From NCBI GenBank assembly GCA_014529385.2, contig CM043942.1, positions 105,305,141 through 105,369,140 on the forward strand: DNA of 64,000 nt, written 5' to 3'. This document shows, piece by piece, positions 24,876 to 36,145 of this stretch (position 1 is its first letter; each line of letters starts with the position of its first letter). Made by a program: the position numbers and the translations under genes. A model generated the notes under the pieces. That model made no database searches, was not told where the DNA came from, and saw only the letters and a program-made list of their open reading frames with translations. The stretch is from Adiantum capillus-veneris. Lineage: Eukaryota; Streptophyta; Polypodiopsida; Polypodiales; Pteridaceae.

Positions 24876-25118
24876 TGTGCGCTCCTTGCCGCACTGTTGA
24901 AGCAAGGGACTTGCCAATACACCGTGTGCGAGCCACAAATGGCTCCAAGCACACAACAAGCCTAAACTAGCAAGCTCAAGAGAGCAAAGGGTGTGTCACT
25001 CACCGCTCTACGCTCGCCTTCGTGGTGGATTCCTCGCCGCGATGAAGAAGAAGCTACAGTCGTGCCGCGCTCAACCGCTTCGTCGCCGTTGTGCCTTCGT
25101 AATGCTCGATCGCACACA

Positions 25119-25194
<76 letters not shown>

Positions 25195-25500
25195 AGGAGG
25201 TGAAGAAGAAGAAGATGGAGATGGAGATGGAGATGGAGCAAGAGCACTCTTCTTTTGCACAAATGAGAGAATGAGTGAATTTTAGGTTTAATTGGCTTTT
25301 ATGTGAGCTCACCCCATTCACACTTGGGCGCCCATGCTTAGCCAACTAACCCTAGCATGTTCGTGTTAGAGTGCGCCTCTCATCGGCGATCACTCTACCT
25401 TTTCCTATTGGACCGACAAGCCCGGTGCCTGACTCTACTTAAATAAATAATACACGTCCGTCGTAGGTGATGGGGTGTCCGTGAGCCGTGAGGGTTAACA
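24876..25500 (-). mobile_element. 5' LTR of the 9-kb element
   Basis: 625 bp, TG...CA, partner of 16460-17104. Contains (CT)n-(CA)n at 25126-25194. Confidence 0.95.
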
Positions 25501-25505
25501 ATGAG
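25501..25505. repeat. Target-site duplication atgag, right copy
   Basis: Matches 16455-16459. Removing the insertion rejoins the integrase reading frame of G4. Confidence 0.9.
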
Positions 25506-25919
25506 AAGCATAGACTATGGCCATATGCTATCAAAGATGGAGATTGGGTACTTGTTTATGATAGTAGCTTGGAAAACCAATACTCTGTTATGCGAAAGAT
25601 GGTCAAGTGGTGGTTTGGACCTTATGTTGTACTTCGTGTTTATAACAATGCAACATATAAGTTATGTGAGCTCGATGACACTGAGATTAAAGTGCCTATT
25701 GCAGGGAAAAGGATCAAATTGATCAAGAAACATGAAGGTGAGTTTAATTTTAAGGATCAAATGTTATATCAACATCCAAGGGATGATGATGATATGTATG
25801 CATTGGACAATGCTTCTGATGAAGCTTTGATGATGCAAATTCAAGGGAAAGACATTTGGAACATACCGGAGGATGTACAGGTCAGAGGGGGTGGATGTCA
25901 TGCCGCTCCGCTTCCATGA
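25506..25919 (+). pseudogene. G4 integrase C-terminus (GPY/F-like module)
   Basis: About 138 residues continue the integrase interrupted at 16459: KHRLWPYAIKDGDWVLVYDSS, then KWWFGPYVVLRVYNN, then YKLCELDDTEIKVP. The FGPYVV and ELDDTE segments are the GPY/F-like module at the end of many gypsy integrases. No chromodomain follows. The frame runs to a stop at 25917-25919, past a purine-rich stretch at 25881-25895 that may be the polypurine tract. Confidence 0.85.
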
Positions 25920-27476
25920 TGGGAAAAAGAGCAAATAAATGCAAGCTAAGCTTCTTTGAAGCCTACACATTTATTGAGCAGTGATCAGGGCTTGTTAATA
26001 GGTCAAGTTTAATGCTAAATGTATGCCATATGCGACTTTAAGAGGCCAGAACTTATTCTTTTATGCTAAAAGTGGGGATATCTCAAGTGATAAGCAATGG
26101 GAGTTTATGGACTAGAACTGTATTGCTCAAAGTGCTCTATTAGCTTGTCTTTATGGCTCGTCAATTGGAGCTACGGCAAGGAAGTTATGTCAGTTTGAAG
26201 TTTGAGTGGATTGCATATATGTACCGGATTGGGCAACTGCAAATGAAGGATCATGGAGGAAGTGAATGCATGGGCTTGAAGTGATCAACTTGTGGAGCAT
26301 GTCAGTCTTTTCAGATCGGCAATCGGAGTTCTGGTTGTCGAGATATTGTCAATTTAAGTGCCATCGGGGGCGAGTTTTGTACCACTTTGGTCACCTCGAT
26401 CATTGTTCCATATGGGAGTTTTGAGCTTCAGCCAGGTTTTAGAATGCAGTAGAATAAGTGCTTGTGGTGAATCTTGTCCAAAATGTCATCACTTGCAGCG
26501 CATTGATAGCTGGGTATGCTCGGTAGGCAAAAATTGAGCTCAGTATTGGATAAGTAGACACAAATGCCACATAGGACAATGATAGGAGAATTTTGGATGA
26601 GCTAGTACTAGGTCCGGGCCTAATACAGTGCTTCAACATTAATTTGGTTGATATTTGAACATTGATTGTGGAGTACGTCCGACCTAGCTACGGCACGGGA
26701 CATGCTTTTAACTGAATGTGAAGGGAAGGCCTTAGCTGAATGCAATCACCTCTACTTGCATCTTGAAGGCAAGGGGCACTATCCAAGGAAATGAAATGGG
26801 CAACAAAATTCACAAAGATATTGTCAATCAAGAGCTGCAATCGCAAATGAATTCCATGCGAAGCAATGCCTTGGTTAATTTGCATGCCAAATGTGGTGCC
26901 CTTATGAATTGAAGGGCCAAAAGGCTGCCCAAACGTAAGCCAAGTCAAATGGCCGGCCAAGGCCAAAGTCAAATGGCCACCCTAAATTAATAGGGGTGTG
27001 AACCAAAGGGGGAAATGGGAGCCCATGGAGGCGCAGGCAGCAAGGGAGACGTAGAGAGGAAAGGGGAAGCTCGCGTCGATCACAGGAGGCATCGAATGAT
27101 GCCGAGCAAGGAAGAAAAGGTGCCTAGCACGGTGCTCCCATTCAGATTCAGTCCCGGTGGTTTTCGTGTAGCTCCATCCAACTTGGCTGCCACATCATCA
27201 AGTAAGCCTTCCCACCTAGCAACAATGGCGCCGTCGTTGCTTACGGGGAAGAGGGGGGTTAATAAAAATGAAAAAATGCAAGGGTACAACAAGGGAGGAC
27301 AAGGCATGTAAGAGCGAGGAAGATAAGGGAACATAGGGGAGTCGGAGCCATGGGGGGAAAGAAGGAGCTCAAGAGCACGTGCAATCGGAGAAGAGCTCTC
27401 TCGACCTTGGTGAGCAAGGGAGGCAAGCACTGTAAGCACGAGAACAAAGAGAAGGGAGGAGGAAAATTGGCATCGA

Positions 27477-27560
<84 letters not shown>

Positions 27561-28250
27561 TTATTGGGAGCTTCAAGGATAGCAAGGGAAAGGAGATCAA
27601 GAGAGTCGAAGGTAACAAGCAGAGAATTTTGAGCCTCATATCTCCTTATAGCTAGTTTTAAGCTCTAATTGCAGGAATAAGTAGGAGATCAATACTCTTG
27701 GTCAAATTTGTGAGGATTAAGCTCCATAAACTCAAGATTTGCTTTGGTAGTCCTGTTAACGATAGGAATTGTAATTTGGAAGCAAGCAAAGGACTACTAA
27801 GGCAAGAAGGAGAGAGGATAACCTCTCTCTACCGTATTTGGGAGATACTAGGGCATTAGGCAGGGAATTTTGCCAGATACTTCCTTCCTAATTAGCTTCA
27901 AAAGATCTAATGGCAGGCATGAGTACAAAATTTACAGTCTTGGTCAAATTAGGGAGCATTAAACTCTCTTAACTCTATCAATGTCGTTAATGGCAAACAT
28001 TTGTAATCGAATTCCACGTCAGCTAATCATTAGCAGCTTAAAGCTTTCAAGTTGTCAATTTTAGGCATTGAAGGTGTCGTCAGAGTCTTTTGCTTTGTGT
28101 CGTGCATCTTGTCTCTCTTATTTCCCACAGCGAGCAGCCCGTCGGTGCTGACCCAGCTCACCTCGCAAACCCATTATCCCCGACAACGGCTATCCACAAG
28201 AACCCAAGGGTATAGACTTTTATGGATAGCAAATATCCTGTTGTGAATAT
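25896..28250 (+). mobile_element. Possible 3' LTR of G4
   Basis: A purine-rich tract (gtcagagggggtgga) directly precedes TGTCATGCCG at 25896, as expected for a polypurine tract and LTR start after the integrase stop. I cannot place the LTR end, no second copy is in the window, and the right limit given is a guess. It contains a 76-bp (CT)n tract and no credible gene; frames around 27015-27640 are repeat-driven. Confidence 0.35.
27483..27558. repeat. (CT)n microsatellite, 76 bp
   Basis: About 38 uninterrupted CT units. Confidence 0.95.
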
Positions 28251-28899
28251 GATTCCAATTTGAAAGATCTCGTGTTTCTCGACACTGGATTTGTCTCTAG
28301 GAGCACAATTTCTAGGGTTATGACCCCACTTGTGATTTACAAAAATCACTCTATACGTGTTGCAGTCATTTATTGGCCTCTTCATAATTGTAATTTCTAG
28401 GGAAGGAATTTAAAATCTGCCAAGGGATAGTCCATATGTTCCTTCCAAATCCTCACCCAAGGATTTGAATGGCCAAGATGAAATCAAGGGTTTAGATTGC
28501 CAAGGCAACACCCATGATTAACCGTTTAAATTTCTTTATCTTCACTAATCTCTATTTTTAGTGTTTAATAGGTCAAACAAATTTTGGTAATGTATCTTTC
28601 CAAGTGGAAAGATGCATTGGCCATCTAGGTAAGTATCAGGCGTCCTTTCCACCTTATCCTAAGTATATGGTTTTGGTTCAATTTCATTTCCAAATAAGTT
28701 TGATTAAGCTCTGCAACAAGGATGCATAAGCTAGAAGGCTTTCATCCAATTTTCTCTTCAACCACATGAGAAGGTCATGTAAGAGCATAGCATTAGGATA
28801 GCATGATGTTTTTGCTCGCTATTGCAATAGTTATAGACCTACATGGTAGGGTTTGTTTTTGGCACATGTTGTTAGTCACACGGTGTGCACCATGGTCTA
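28251..28899. other. Anonymous DNA
   Basis: No coding signal or recognisable repeat. Confidence 0.5.
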
Positions 28900-29848
28900 G
28901 GAACTCATGGAGTTCACTTTAGCCAGTGTGGAGCAAAGTATATGAGGGTCCCTCTCTCTCATGTCGCTGAGTGTTTGCAATATCCTCCACACACAAGTAC
29001 ATCTTATACTTGCTAGATGTCATTTTTTCTAACATCATTTTTATGAGATATATTCCACATGTGGAGAATATGATTCTCTTGGACTAAAATTGGCACTTGT
29101 TTCATAATGATGTGTCGTGAAAGAGTCCCTCAATGCTAGTCACATCCATTTATTTGACCTTTTTGAGCACATAATATTAGGAGAAATTTAGTGGCTGGAA
29201 ATTGTCGAGTACTATGTACAAACTTGTTGAGGTTACAAGTACATGTAAACAACATGGACGGATAGTTGTTTACATATATAGCAAGGCTATGTTTTGTCAT
29301 TGAAAATGTTTCATTGTTGGAACTTAGATGTGATTGAGTTTTCACATTCTATTGTGGTCCAAAATTTGTCGTAAGGCTTTCATGTACATACCATGGAAAG
29401 TCTCGTCATAAAAATGTAGCTTTGAATAAGTTTGTGTTGATTGCATGCACACTAGGTGCTATGGGCCCTAGTGTTTAACACATGCTTGTTTAAAACGACA
29501 TGCATATTCATTGCATACGAAGCATAGTGTATCCTCGAGAAGATCACTTAATAAATATGTGATTATCACGTGAGTGTAGCAGAAGGGGTTATTAAATTGT
29601 ATTTTTCCTCACATTTTCACATACAGAAGGATACCATCAAATAGAACTGGAAAAAAAAATACAGATTGAATAGGACAAGGGTATATATTTTTTTGTCAAA
29701 AATTCACGGATAAGGAGTTTTATAAATAGTCCTTGAATTCAAGTGATATAGACAATTTATACATAGTGACCCCCCCCCCCAGATTGCACCACAAGTGCAG
29801 TATTTTTATGACAGTTATTGTGGATATACCAACTACCATCTGAGGGTA
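28900..29848 (+). repeat. Inverted-repeat element R, left copy, first part
   Basis: This stretch matches the reverse complement of about 37000-37735 in order, for example tgagggtccctctctctca at 28945 and attccacatgtggagaatat near 29050. The similarity is interrupted by indels. C1 is inserted at 29849, and the match resumes at 35155. No reading frame survives. Confidence 0.75.
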
Positions 29849-30075
29849 TGTTACCATATACATGTGGTAGTGATGTGTGTGAACACACTAGGACCGCCGA
29901 GGCATTTTTTTCCTCTTTAGGAGGGTTTTTCCCCCGAGCATTGTATATATGCCCGTCACTCTAGGGCTATCTATCTTTCCATTGCACACTAAGTAATACA
30001 CTCTCTATTGTGTGCCTTGAGCTTCCTTCGTCTTCTCCAAGCTGTGTGCATTTCTCTGCAACCCTAATTCCAACA
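29849..30075 (+). mobile_element. 5' LTR of C1
   Basis: 227 bp, TG...CA, with a TATATATG box near 29945. Matches 34923-35149 with few differences. Confidence 0.95.
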
Positions 30076-30077
30076 AT

Positions 30078-30089
30078 TGGTATCAGAGC
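30078..30089 (+). other. Primer binding site of C1, initiator-Met
   Basis: Reads TGGTATCAGAGC, the exact plant initiator-Met primer site, two bases after the LTR. Confidence 0.95.
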
Positions 30090-30436
30090 AGGTTGGTCCT
30101 CCAGGGCTTAGTCTCCAGCTGCTCCAGTACACGCCTGCTCACTTTCTCCGATTTCAGTGAGCTTTGGCGAGCGTTCGTAGGTCGACAAATATTTCGAGAC
30201 AGCTAGTAGAGCTCGCTCTGCTCAAATGTTTGATTTGGGCTCATTTCGGCCTCCGTTTCCACTACAGGCAGTAGTGCACACGCTATTTCGTCATTTTGTG
30301 CAGAATTTCTATGAGTGTCGTTTCCTGCATAACAGGTGCCTTATAGTCTTCTACGGTTTGTGCTATATAGCACGTGTTGTTCCCGCTCCGTTTCTCCTAT
30401 TTTTGGGTAGTTTTCACATCAGGTGCAGCATTTACC

Positions 30437-33400
30437 ATGGCTAACAACAACAACACATATGTGTTCAAGATGTTTGCTGGTGAGGACAGGTTGGATGGGG
30501 ACAACTACCCTATGTGGGCTTATATGATGCAACATGTTCTTGTGTCAAAGGGCGTCTGGAACATTGTGCAGGGCATTGATGTACGTCCTGGTTCTAAGGA
30601 TGTTCGCGATGTTGAGGATGTTGCAGGTCTTGCTGCAAGGATTGCTGCTGTTAGAGTTGTTTTGCCTACGCCAGAACAAGCTCATTGGGATGTAAAGGAT
30701 GCGCAGGCTCATGCATTGATTGCGTTGTCTATGAATCGCACCATTGTTCCTCACATCCGTTCAGCAAAATCTGCAAAACAGGCTTGGGATATTCTAGTAG
30801 GTCTTTATGCAAGCCGCAATGAGGCTAAAATTGCTTTGCTGCGTAAAGAGCTGGAGTCGAAGATTATGCATGAGGAAGATGATATGGACACTTTCCTTGC
30901 TAGTGTCAAGGATATCAAGGAGCAGCTTATTTCAGCAGGTGAAGTCATTTCAGACACTTCACTTGTGCAGACTGTTCTTCATGCCTTAACAAATTCTTAC
31001 CAGACTTTTGCTAGTACTTGGAGACTTATGACCCAAGGAAATCTAGAAGTTGTCAAGTTTGATGCATTATGCACATTGCTGTTGCAAGAGTCACTTTCCA
31101 GAAAAAACAGGACTAGACAGCGTGCAGTTGAACAGGCTTTTATTGCTTCTCAAAGAAAGGGTGGTAATAGCAATGCATCCACTTCTTATGGTTCTGCTGC
31201 GAGTGGCAAAACTTCTGTTCCCAATGCTTGTGCTGGCAGCACTTCGTCTGGCAATTTTGGTGATAAGGGCAAAAAGAAGATGCGTTGCCATTATTGTAAA
31301 GCTAATGATCAATTGATCAAGTCGTGTCCTAAGTTGAAGGCCAAAGAGGCTAAGAAGAAAAAGGGTGGTTCCACTGCAAATGCTGGTTCCACTACAAATG
31401 CAGCCATTGTTGAGTCTTCTGTGAAAGAAGACTGTGTTGCTGATGTTGATGCACAATGGGCTTTTAGCACAGAGTGCACTTACAATCCTGTTGTCCATGA
31501 TGCATGCTTGTCAGTTGCTATAGATTCACATGTGTGGTATTTTGACAGTGGTGCTACAAAGCACATTACCTCACATCGTGAATTGTTTACCTCTCTCGAG
31601 TCTGTCCCTCATGGGAATTCAGTCACTTGTGCCAACAATGCCTCTTATCCGGTTTCGGGAGTTGGAAAGATTGTGCTTACTACTGCAAATGGCAGTTCCT
31701 TCACACTTGTTGATGCACTTTATGTACCTGGGATCAAGAAGAATCTCTTGTCTGTATCCGCACTTGCTAGACTTGGACTTGTAGTCAAATTTGTGGATGA
31801 CAGATGTACAGTTCATAATCTCAGTTTTGGTGATGAAATTGTTGCATCTGGCCTTTTGTGCCATAGGCTGTATAAGCTCACTTTGTATGACAAGTGTGGA
31901 CAAAATTTTGCAAATGCTGTTGCAGATTCAAGGGCTATTTCAGATGCAAAACTTTCGCATGCACGTTTTGGTCATCTGAATTTTGCCAGTTTGTTGCGTT
32001 TACAGAAATCTGACATGGTTGCTTCTTTGCCGCCTCTTGAAGCACCTATCAAACATGTTTGTGAAGGCTGTATTTTGGGTCAGATGCAGCGTTCTAAGTT
32101 TCCAAAGGATGGTTCAGTTCGGGCCACATGCATGTTGCAGCTTGTGCATAGTGATGTTTGTGGGCCCATGCAAACTCTGTTCTTGGACAATTACCTTTAC
32201 TTTGTGACTTTCATTGATGATTACTCCAGGCATGCATGGATATTTCCGCTTAAAGCGAAGTCTAAAGTTTTATGTGCTTTAAACAATTTCTGGCTATGGC
32301 TGAAAATGTCTCGAAATGTACTATGGGCACCCTCCGTTCTGATCAGGGAGGGAGTATATGTCTCATGAATGCAATGCATTTCTGGCTAATCGTGGGATAA
32401 AACACCAATGTACAGTGCCTTATACACCTCAGCAAAATGGTGTTGTTGAGAGGAAGAACAGGTCACTAACGAAAATGGCACGATGTATGGTCAAAATTCA
32501 AGCTTTGCCGCATTCTTTTTGGCTTGACGCCATCATGTGTGCCACTTATGTACTTAACAGGTGTCCTACAAAAGCTTTGTAATCTATTACTCCATATGAA
32601 GCATGGCATGATAGAAAGCCTTCTATTGAGCACATGCGTGTTTTTGGTTATTTGGCATATGCTTTGGTGCCACAAACACAGCGCAGAAAATTGGATGATA
32701 AGGCTGTCTAATTTATTTTTGTTGGTTATAGTGCTGAAAGCAAAGGTTACAGGTTATATCATCCGCAAACAAAACGTATTTTGGTTTCACGGGATGTAGT
32801 GTTTGTGGAAGATTCTGTTCAGCCCTTGCTGTCATGTACTAGAGACAGTAGTGTAAGCTCACAGGACATTTATGACACTTTGTTGCCTCTTTTCAGAGGT
32901 GGAAATACGAATGTAATTTCCAATGAGGCAAATGTACAGCCTATGGGGGTTTCTGAAAATGTTATAGATCAACCTATTATTGATGCAGATATACATGATG
33001 TACTTGATGAGGAAAGGGCTGAAAATGAGCAGGCTAGAGGTATGCCAAAATGGCTGGTGCACACTTTGCGTGATAGTAAATTGGATGCACCTTTGTCTAG
33101 TCGTACTCGTTCAGGCTCTCGCCATGCATCTTATGCATCATATTTTTATGCTTTGGCTATGTCTAGCTTACATGATGTTGAGGAGCCTCTATCTTTTGAT
33201 GAAGCACAAAATTCAAAAAATTGGATGGCTGCCATGCAATAAGAATATGATGCACTTATAGAAAATGACACATGGACTTTATGTGATTTGCCTCGTGGAA
33301 AAATGGCCATTGGTATGAAGTGGGTCTACAAGTTGAAACACAAACCGGATGGTGAGATCGATCGCCATAAGGCTCAACTTGTTGTGAAGGGTTATGCACA

Positions 33401-34847
33401 GCAAAAAGTCATAGATTATGAAGAGACTTTTGCTCCCACTTGTCGTATGACTACTGTGCGTTTTCTATGTGCATTGGCAGCTCATTTTGGTTGGGATGTA
33501 CATCAATGAGACATTGTTACTGCTTGCTTGAATGGTGACATATTTGAGGAAGTTTATGTAACGCAGCCTCGCGGTTTTGTCATAAAAGGACAAGAGGACA
33601 AAGTGTGCAAATGTAAGAAGGCTTTGTATGGGTTGAAGCAATCTCCTGGTGCTTCGTATGAGAAAGTTGACACTCATTTGGTTAAACGAGGCTTTTGTAA
33701 CAATCCAACAGAAAGCACATTGTATGTGAAGCGTGAGGGTGATGTACTTCTCATTGTGGTTCTGTATGTCGATGATTTGCTGATCAGTGGACCAAATGAG
33801 AGACATATTGTTGAATTTAAGGCTGATTTGAATGCTACTTTCAAGATGAAATATTTGGGGCTATTGCATCATTAATTGGGTATACAGTTTAAGCAAAGTG
33901 ATGGTGGTATTGCCTTGTGTCAGAAAATTTACATAGAGACATTGCTATGTAAGTTTGGACTTGAGGATTGCAAACCTATTGCCACTCCCATGGAAACAGG
34001 TTTGAAGTTGAGTCTACATGATGCTGGCGATCCTGCTGATGTCACTCTTTGCCAAACTGTTGTTGGCTGCCTCATTTATGTATGCAACACAAGGCCAGAC
34101 ATTCAGTTTGCAGTCTCACAGTTCAACAGATTCATGCATAGCCCAGGGTCTAAGCATTGGCAGGCTGTCAAGAGGATTTTTCGCTACCTTAGTGGCACTT
34201 TACATCTTGGCTTGTTTTATCCCAAGGGGGGATCATTGCCGCCAAACTTACATGCTTTTTCGGACTCATATTGGGCTGGTTGTTTTGACACGCGAGTGTC
34301 CACAAGTGGTTTTTGTTTCATGCTTGGCAGTTCATGTATATCATGGTTGAGCAAGAAGAAACCTATTGTGGCCACTTCGAGTTGTGAGGCTGAGTACAGG
34401 GCAGTATTCACAGCTACGGTTGAGTGTGTATGGCTTAGACTCCTTATGGATGATTTGGGTGTTGGACAGGACACTACCATCACTATCTACACTGACAGTC
34501 AGAGCGCATTGGCAGTTGCGAGGAACCCAGTATTCACAGCTACGGTTGAGTGTGTATGGCTTAGACTCCTTATGGCTGATTTGGGTGTTGGACAGGACAC
34601 TACCAACACTATCTACACTGACAGTCAGAGCGCATTGGCAGTTGCGAGGAACCCGGTTTTTCATGCTCGCACAAAGCACATTGAGGTGCATTACCACTAT
34701 GTCAGGGAGAGGCTCTCAGCAGGAGAGATCAGCTTCGCTTATGTGCCAACACAGGACAACCTTGCAGATCTTTCCACAAAGGCATTGTCTCGTGAGAAGC
34801 TGGAAGATTTCCTCAAAGCTTTGGGCTTACTCCCCTTTGTGGACTGA
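30437..34847 (+). pseudogene. Copia gag-pol polyprotein of C1, inactivated
   Basis: The start at 30437 (MANNNNTYVFKMF) is favoured because C2 has the matching MADNN start; the open frame extends 21 codons upstream. The order is Gag; a knuckle CHYCKANDQLIKSC in which the zinc-ligand His is Gln; protease FDSGATKHITS; integrase zinc finger (HARFGHL, CEGCILG), SDVCGPM, ERKNRSL; RT with YVDDLL; RNaseH with SCEAEYRA and TKHIEVHYHYVRERL. A one-base deletion in the T-run at 32268-32271 shifts the frame. In-frame stops lie at 32580, 32709, 33240, 33507 and 33873. A 126-bp tandem duplication lies in RNaseH. Confidence 0.93.
34404..34655 (+). repeat. 126-bp tandem duplication within C1 RNaseH
   Basis: Unit 34404-34529 is repeated at 34530-34655 with a handful of substitutions. 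It duplicates 42 codons in frame, from VFTATVECVW to the SQSALAVARNP segment. C2 has a single copy. Confidence 0.95.
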
Positions 34848-34911
34848 TCATGTCCTCAGGGCATGGCACTTCCCTTTACTCAAGTGCCAGCTCTTGTTCA
34901 CTGCATCACTC

Positions 34912-34922
34912 CAAGGGGGATT
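34912..34922 (+). other. Polypurine tract of C1
   Basis: A purine block (caagggggatt) ends directly before the 3' LTR. Confidence 0.85.
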
Positions 34923-35149
34923 TGTTACTGTATACATGTGGTAGTGATGTGTGTGAACACACTAGGACCGCCGGGGCATTTTTTCCCTCTTTAGGAGGTT
35001 TTTTCCCCCGAGCATTGTATATACGCCCATCACTCTAGGGCTATCTATCTTTCCACTGCACACTAAGTAATACACTCTCTATTGTGTGCCTTGAGCTTCC
35101 TTAGTCTTCTCCAAGCTGTGTGCGTTTCTCTGGAACCCTAATTCCAACA
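34923..35149 (+). mobile_element. 3' LTR of C1
   Basis: 227 bp, partner of 29849-30075, followed by the duplicated target gggta. Confidence 0.95.
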
Positions 35150-35154
35150 GGGTA

Positions 35155-36140
35155 GAACTTGGTATGGATGTTTTTGGATCGATGGTCTAAACTGTGTAAG
35201 TTTATTCCAATCAAGTTGGTTGATCACAACCATATAGATTATAGGGATTCCACCATATTCTTTTGATTAATTGTGAACCCACGTTTACCAGTCTTTTTTT
35301 CTTGGGGACTGTTTGTAACCGATTAGGGAGATACAAAAATACATACTACCATTCATCTAGAGATGGATGGGCCGGTAAGTATCAATCTAGTGCTAAAGGA
35401 TATGCTAAGAGCATATGTTAGGGAGAAGCACTAAAGGATATGCTAAGAGCATATGTTAGCAAGAAGTGACACAATTGGTACAATTACCTTTCTGGGTTGG
35501 AGTTTGTTTCTTATGATGCAAAGCATGTTGAGACTAGTTTTAGTCCCTACATGTTATTTGTCAGACTGTCAACCTTGATCATCAGTTCTGATGAGGTTGC
35601 TTACTAAGAAGAAACGACAGTAAGTCAAGGGCTTGGTCGGTGTTGTTGAGCTAGGTCAGCATATCACTATTATGGAAAGTTGGAAAGAGGTATTCTTGCA
35701 TGTTCCCGTACATTCAAAATGTCTAAAACTGGGTTATGCATTTAGACATCTCTTAATTGTAGTAACTCTTTTAACGTACTCAAGTGAGTTTTAAAATGAG
35801 TCTGCACACTATCATACTCATTCAATTTTGGATACAAGTGGTTGCAAAGGGACAAGAATGTCAAAAATCAAGTTTTTTCTCTTGGTTTCATTGAACCTCC
35901 TTCTGCACCATGTATTGGTACAATTGACAGTTAGCCTGAGAAAGGGATGCTAATGTGGAAAACATCAGTGTTCTTACAAAGACATTAATACTTTTTTTTT
36001 TTTAGAACAAAAATACTTCTCCAAGGGGGGAGTAATGGCAGGCCAAGGGCCAGGGCAAACATGCGATCAAGGGGCGTTGTATTTTGATGCCAATGAGCCT
36101 ATATATGGCATGGTTGGGTGGAGAGTTGCATGGTCCAGTC
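35155..36140 (+). repeat. Inverted-repeat element R, left copy, second part
   Basis: Continues the left R copy after C1. Blocks such as gttgcaaagggacaa, cattgaacctcct and ttctccaaggggggagtaat match the reverse complement of 36146-37000. The last is a polypurine tract, so this is the 3' end of an LTR element, and the following TGGCAGGCC (36035) should be its LTR start. The short U3-like piece contains a CCTATATATGG box at about 36100. Confidence 0.75.
35393..35468. repeat. 38-bp tandem duplication
   Basis: Unit 35393-35430 is repeated at 35431-35468 with one or two changes. Confidence 0.9.
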
Positions 36141-36145
36141 CCCTA

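Larger units (their letters stand above)
16460..25500 (-). mobile_element. Non-autonomous LTR retrotransposon with Gag and protease only
   Basis: A structurally complete 9,041-bp element in minus orientation. It has LTRs of 645 and 625 bp with TG...CA ends, target-site duplication atgag, a tRNA-Asp-type primer site at 24857-24873 and a polypurine tract at 17105-17117. I count eight base substitutions between the LTRs outside the microsatellite, so it is fairly young. It encodes one long Gag-protease-C-terminal polyprotein interrupted by two TGA codons, and I find no RT, RNaseH or integrase. This fits the plant group described as terminal-repeat retrotransposons with Gag (TR-GAG). It would depend on enzymes from other elements. 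Confidence 0.92.
29849..35149 (+). mobile_element. Ty1/copia retrotransposon C1
   Basis: 5,301 bp with 227-bp LTRs at both ends (TGTTACC...CCAACA), target-site duplication gggta (29844-29848 and 35150-35154), initiator-Met primer site at 30078-30089 and polypurine tract at 34912-34922. It encodes gag-PR-INT-RT-RH in copia order in one broken frame. C2 at 57310-61690 is a second copy of the family in the opposite orientation. Confidence 0.95.

Noticed and set aside
29770-29780. Run of 11 C as a polypurine tract on the minus strand
   Set aside because: No LTR start beside it; it lies in the anonymous flank of C1.
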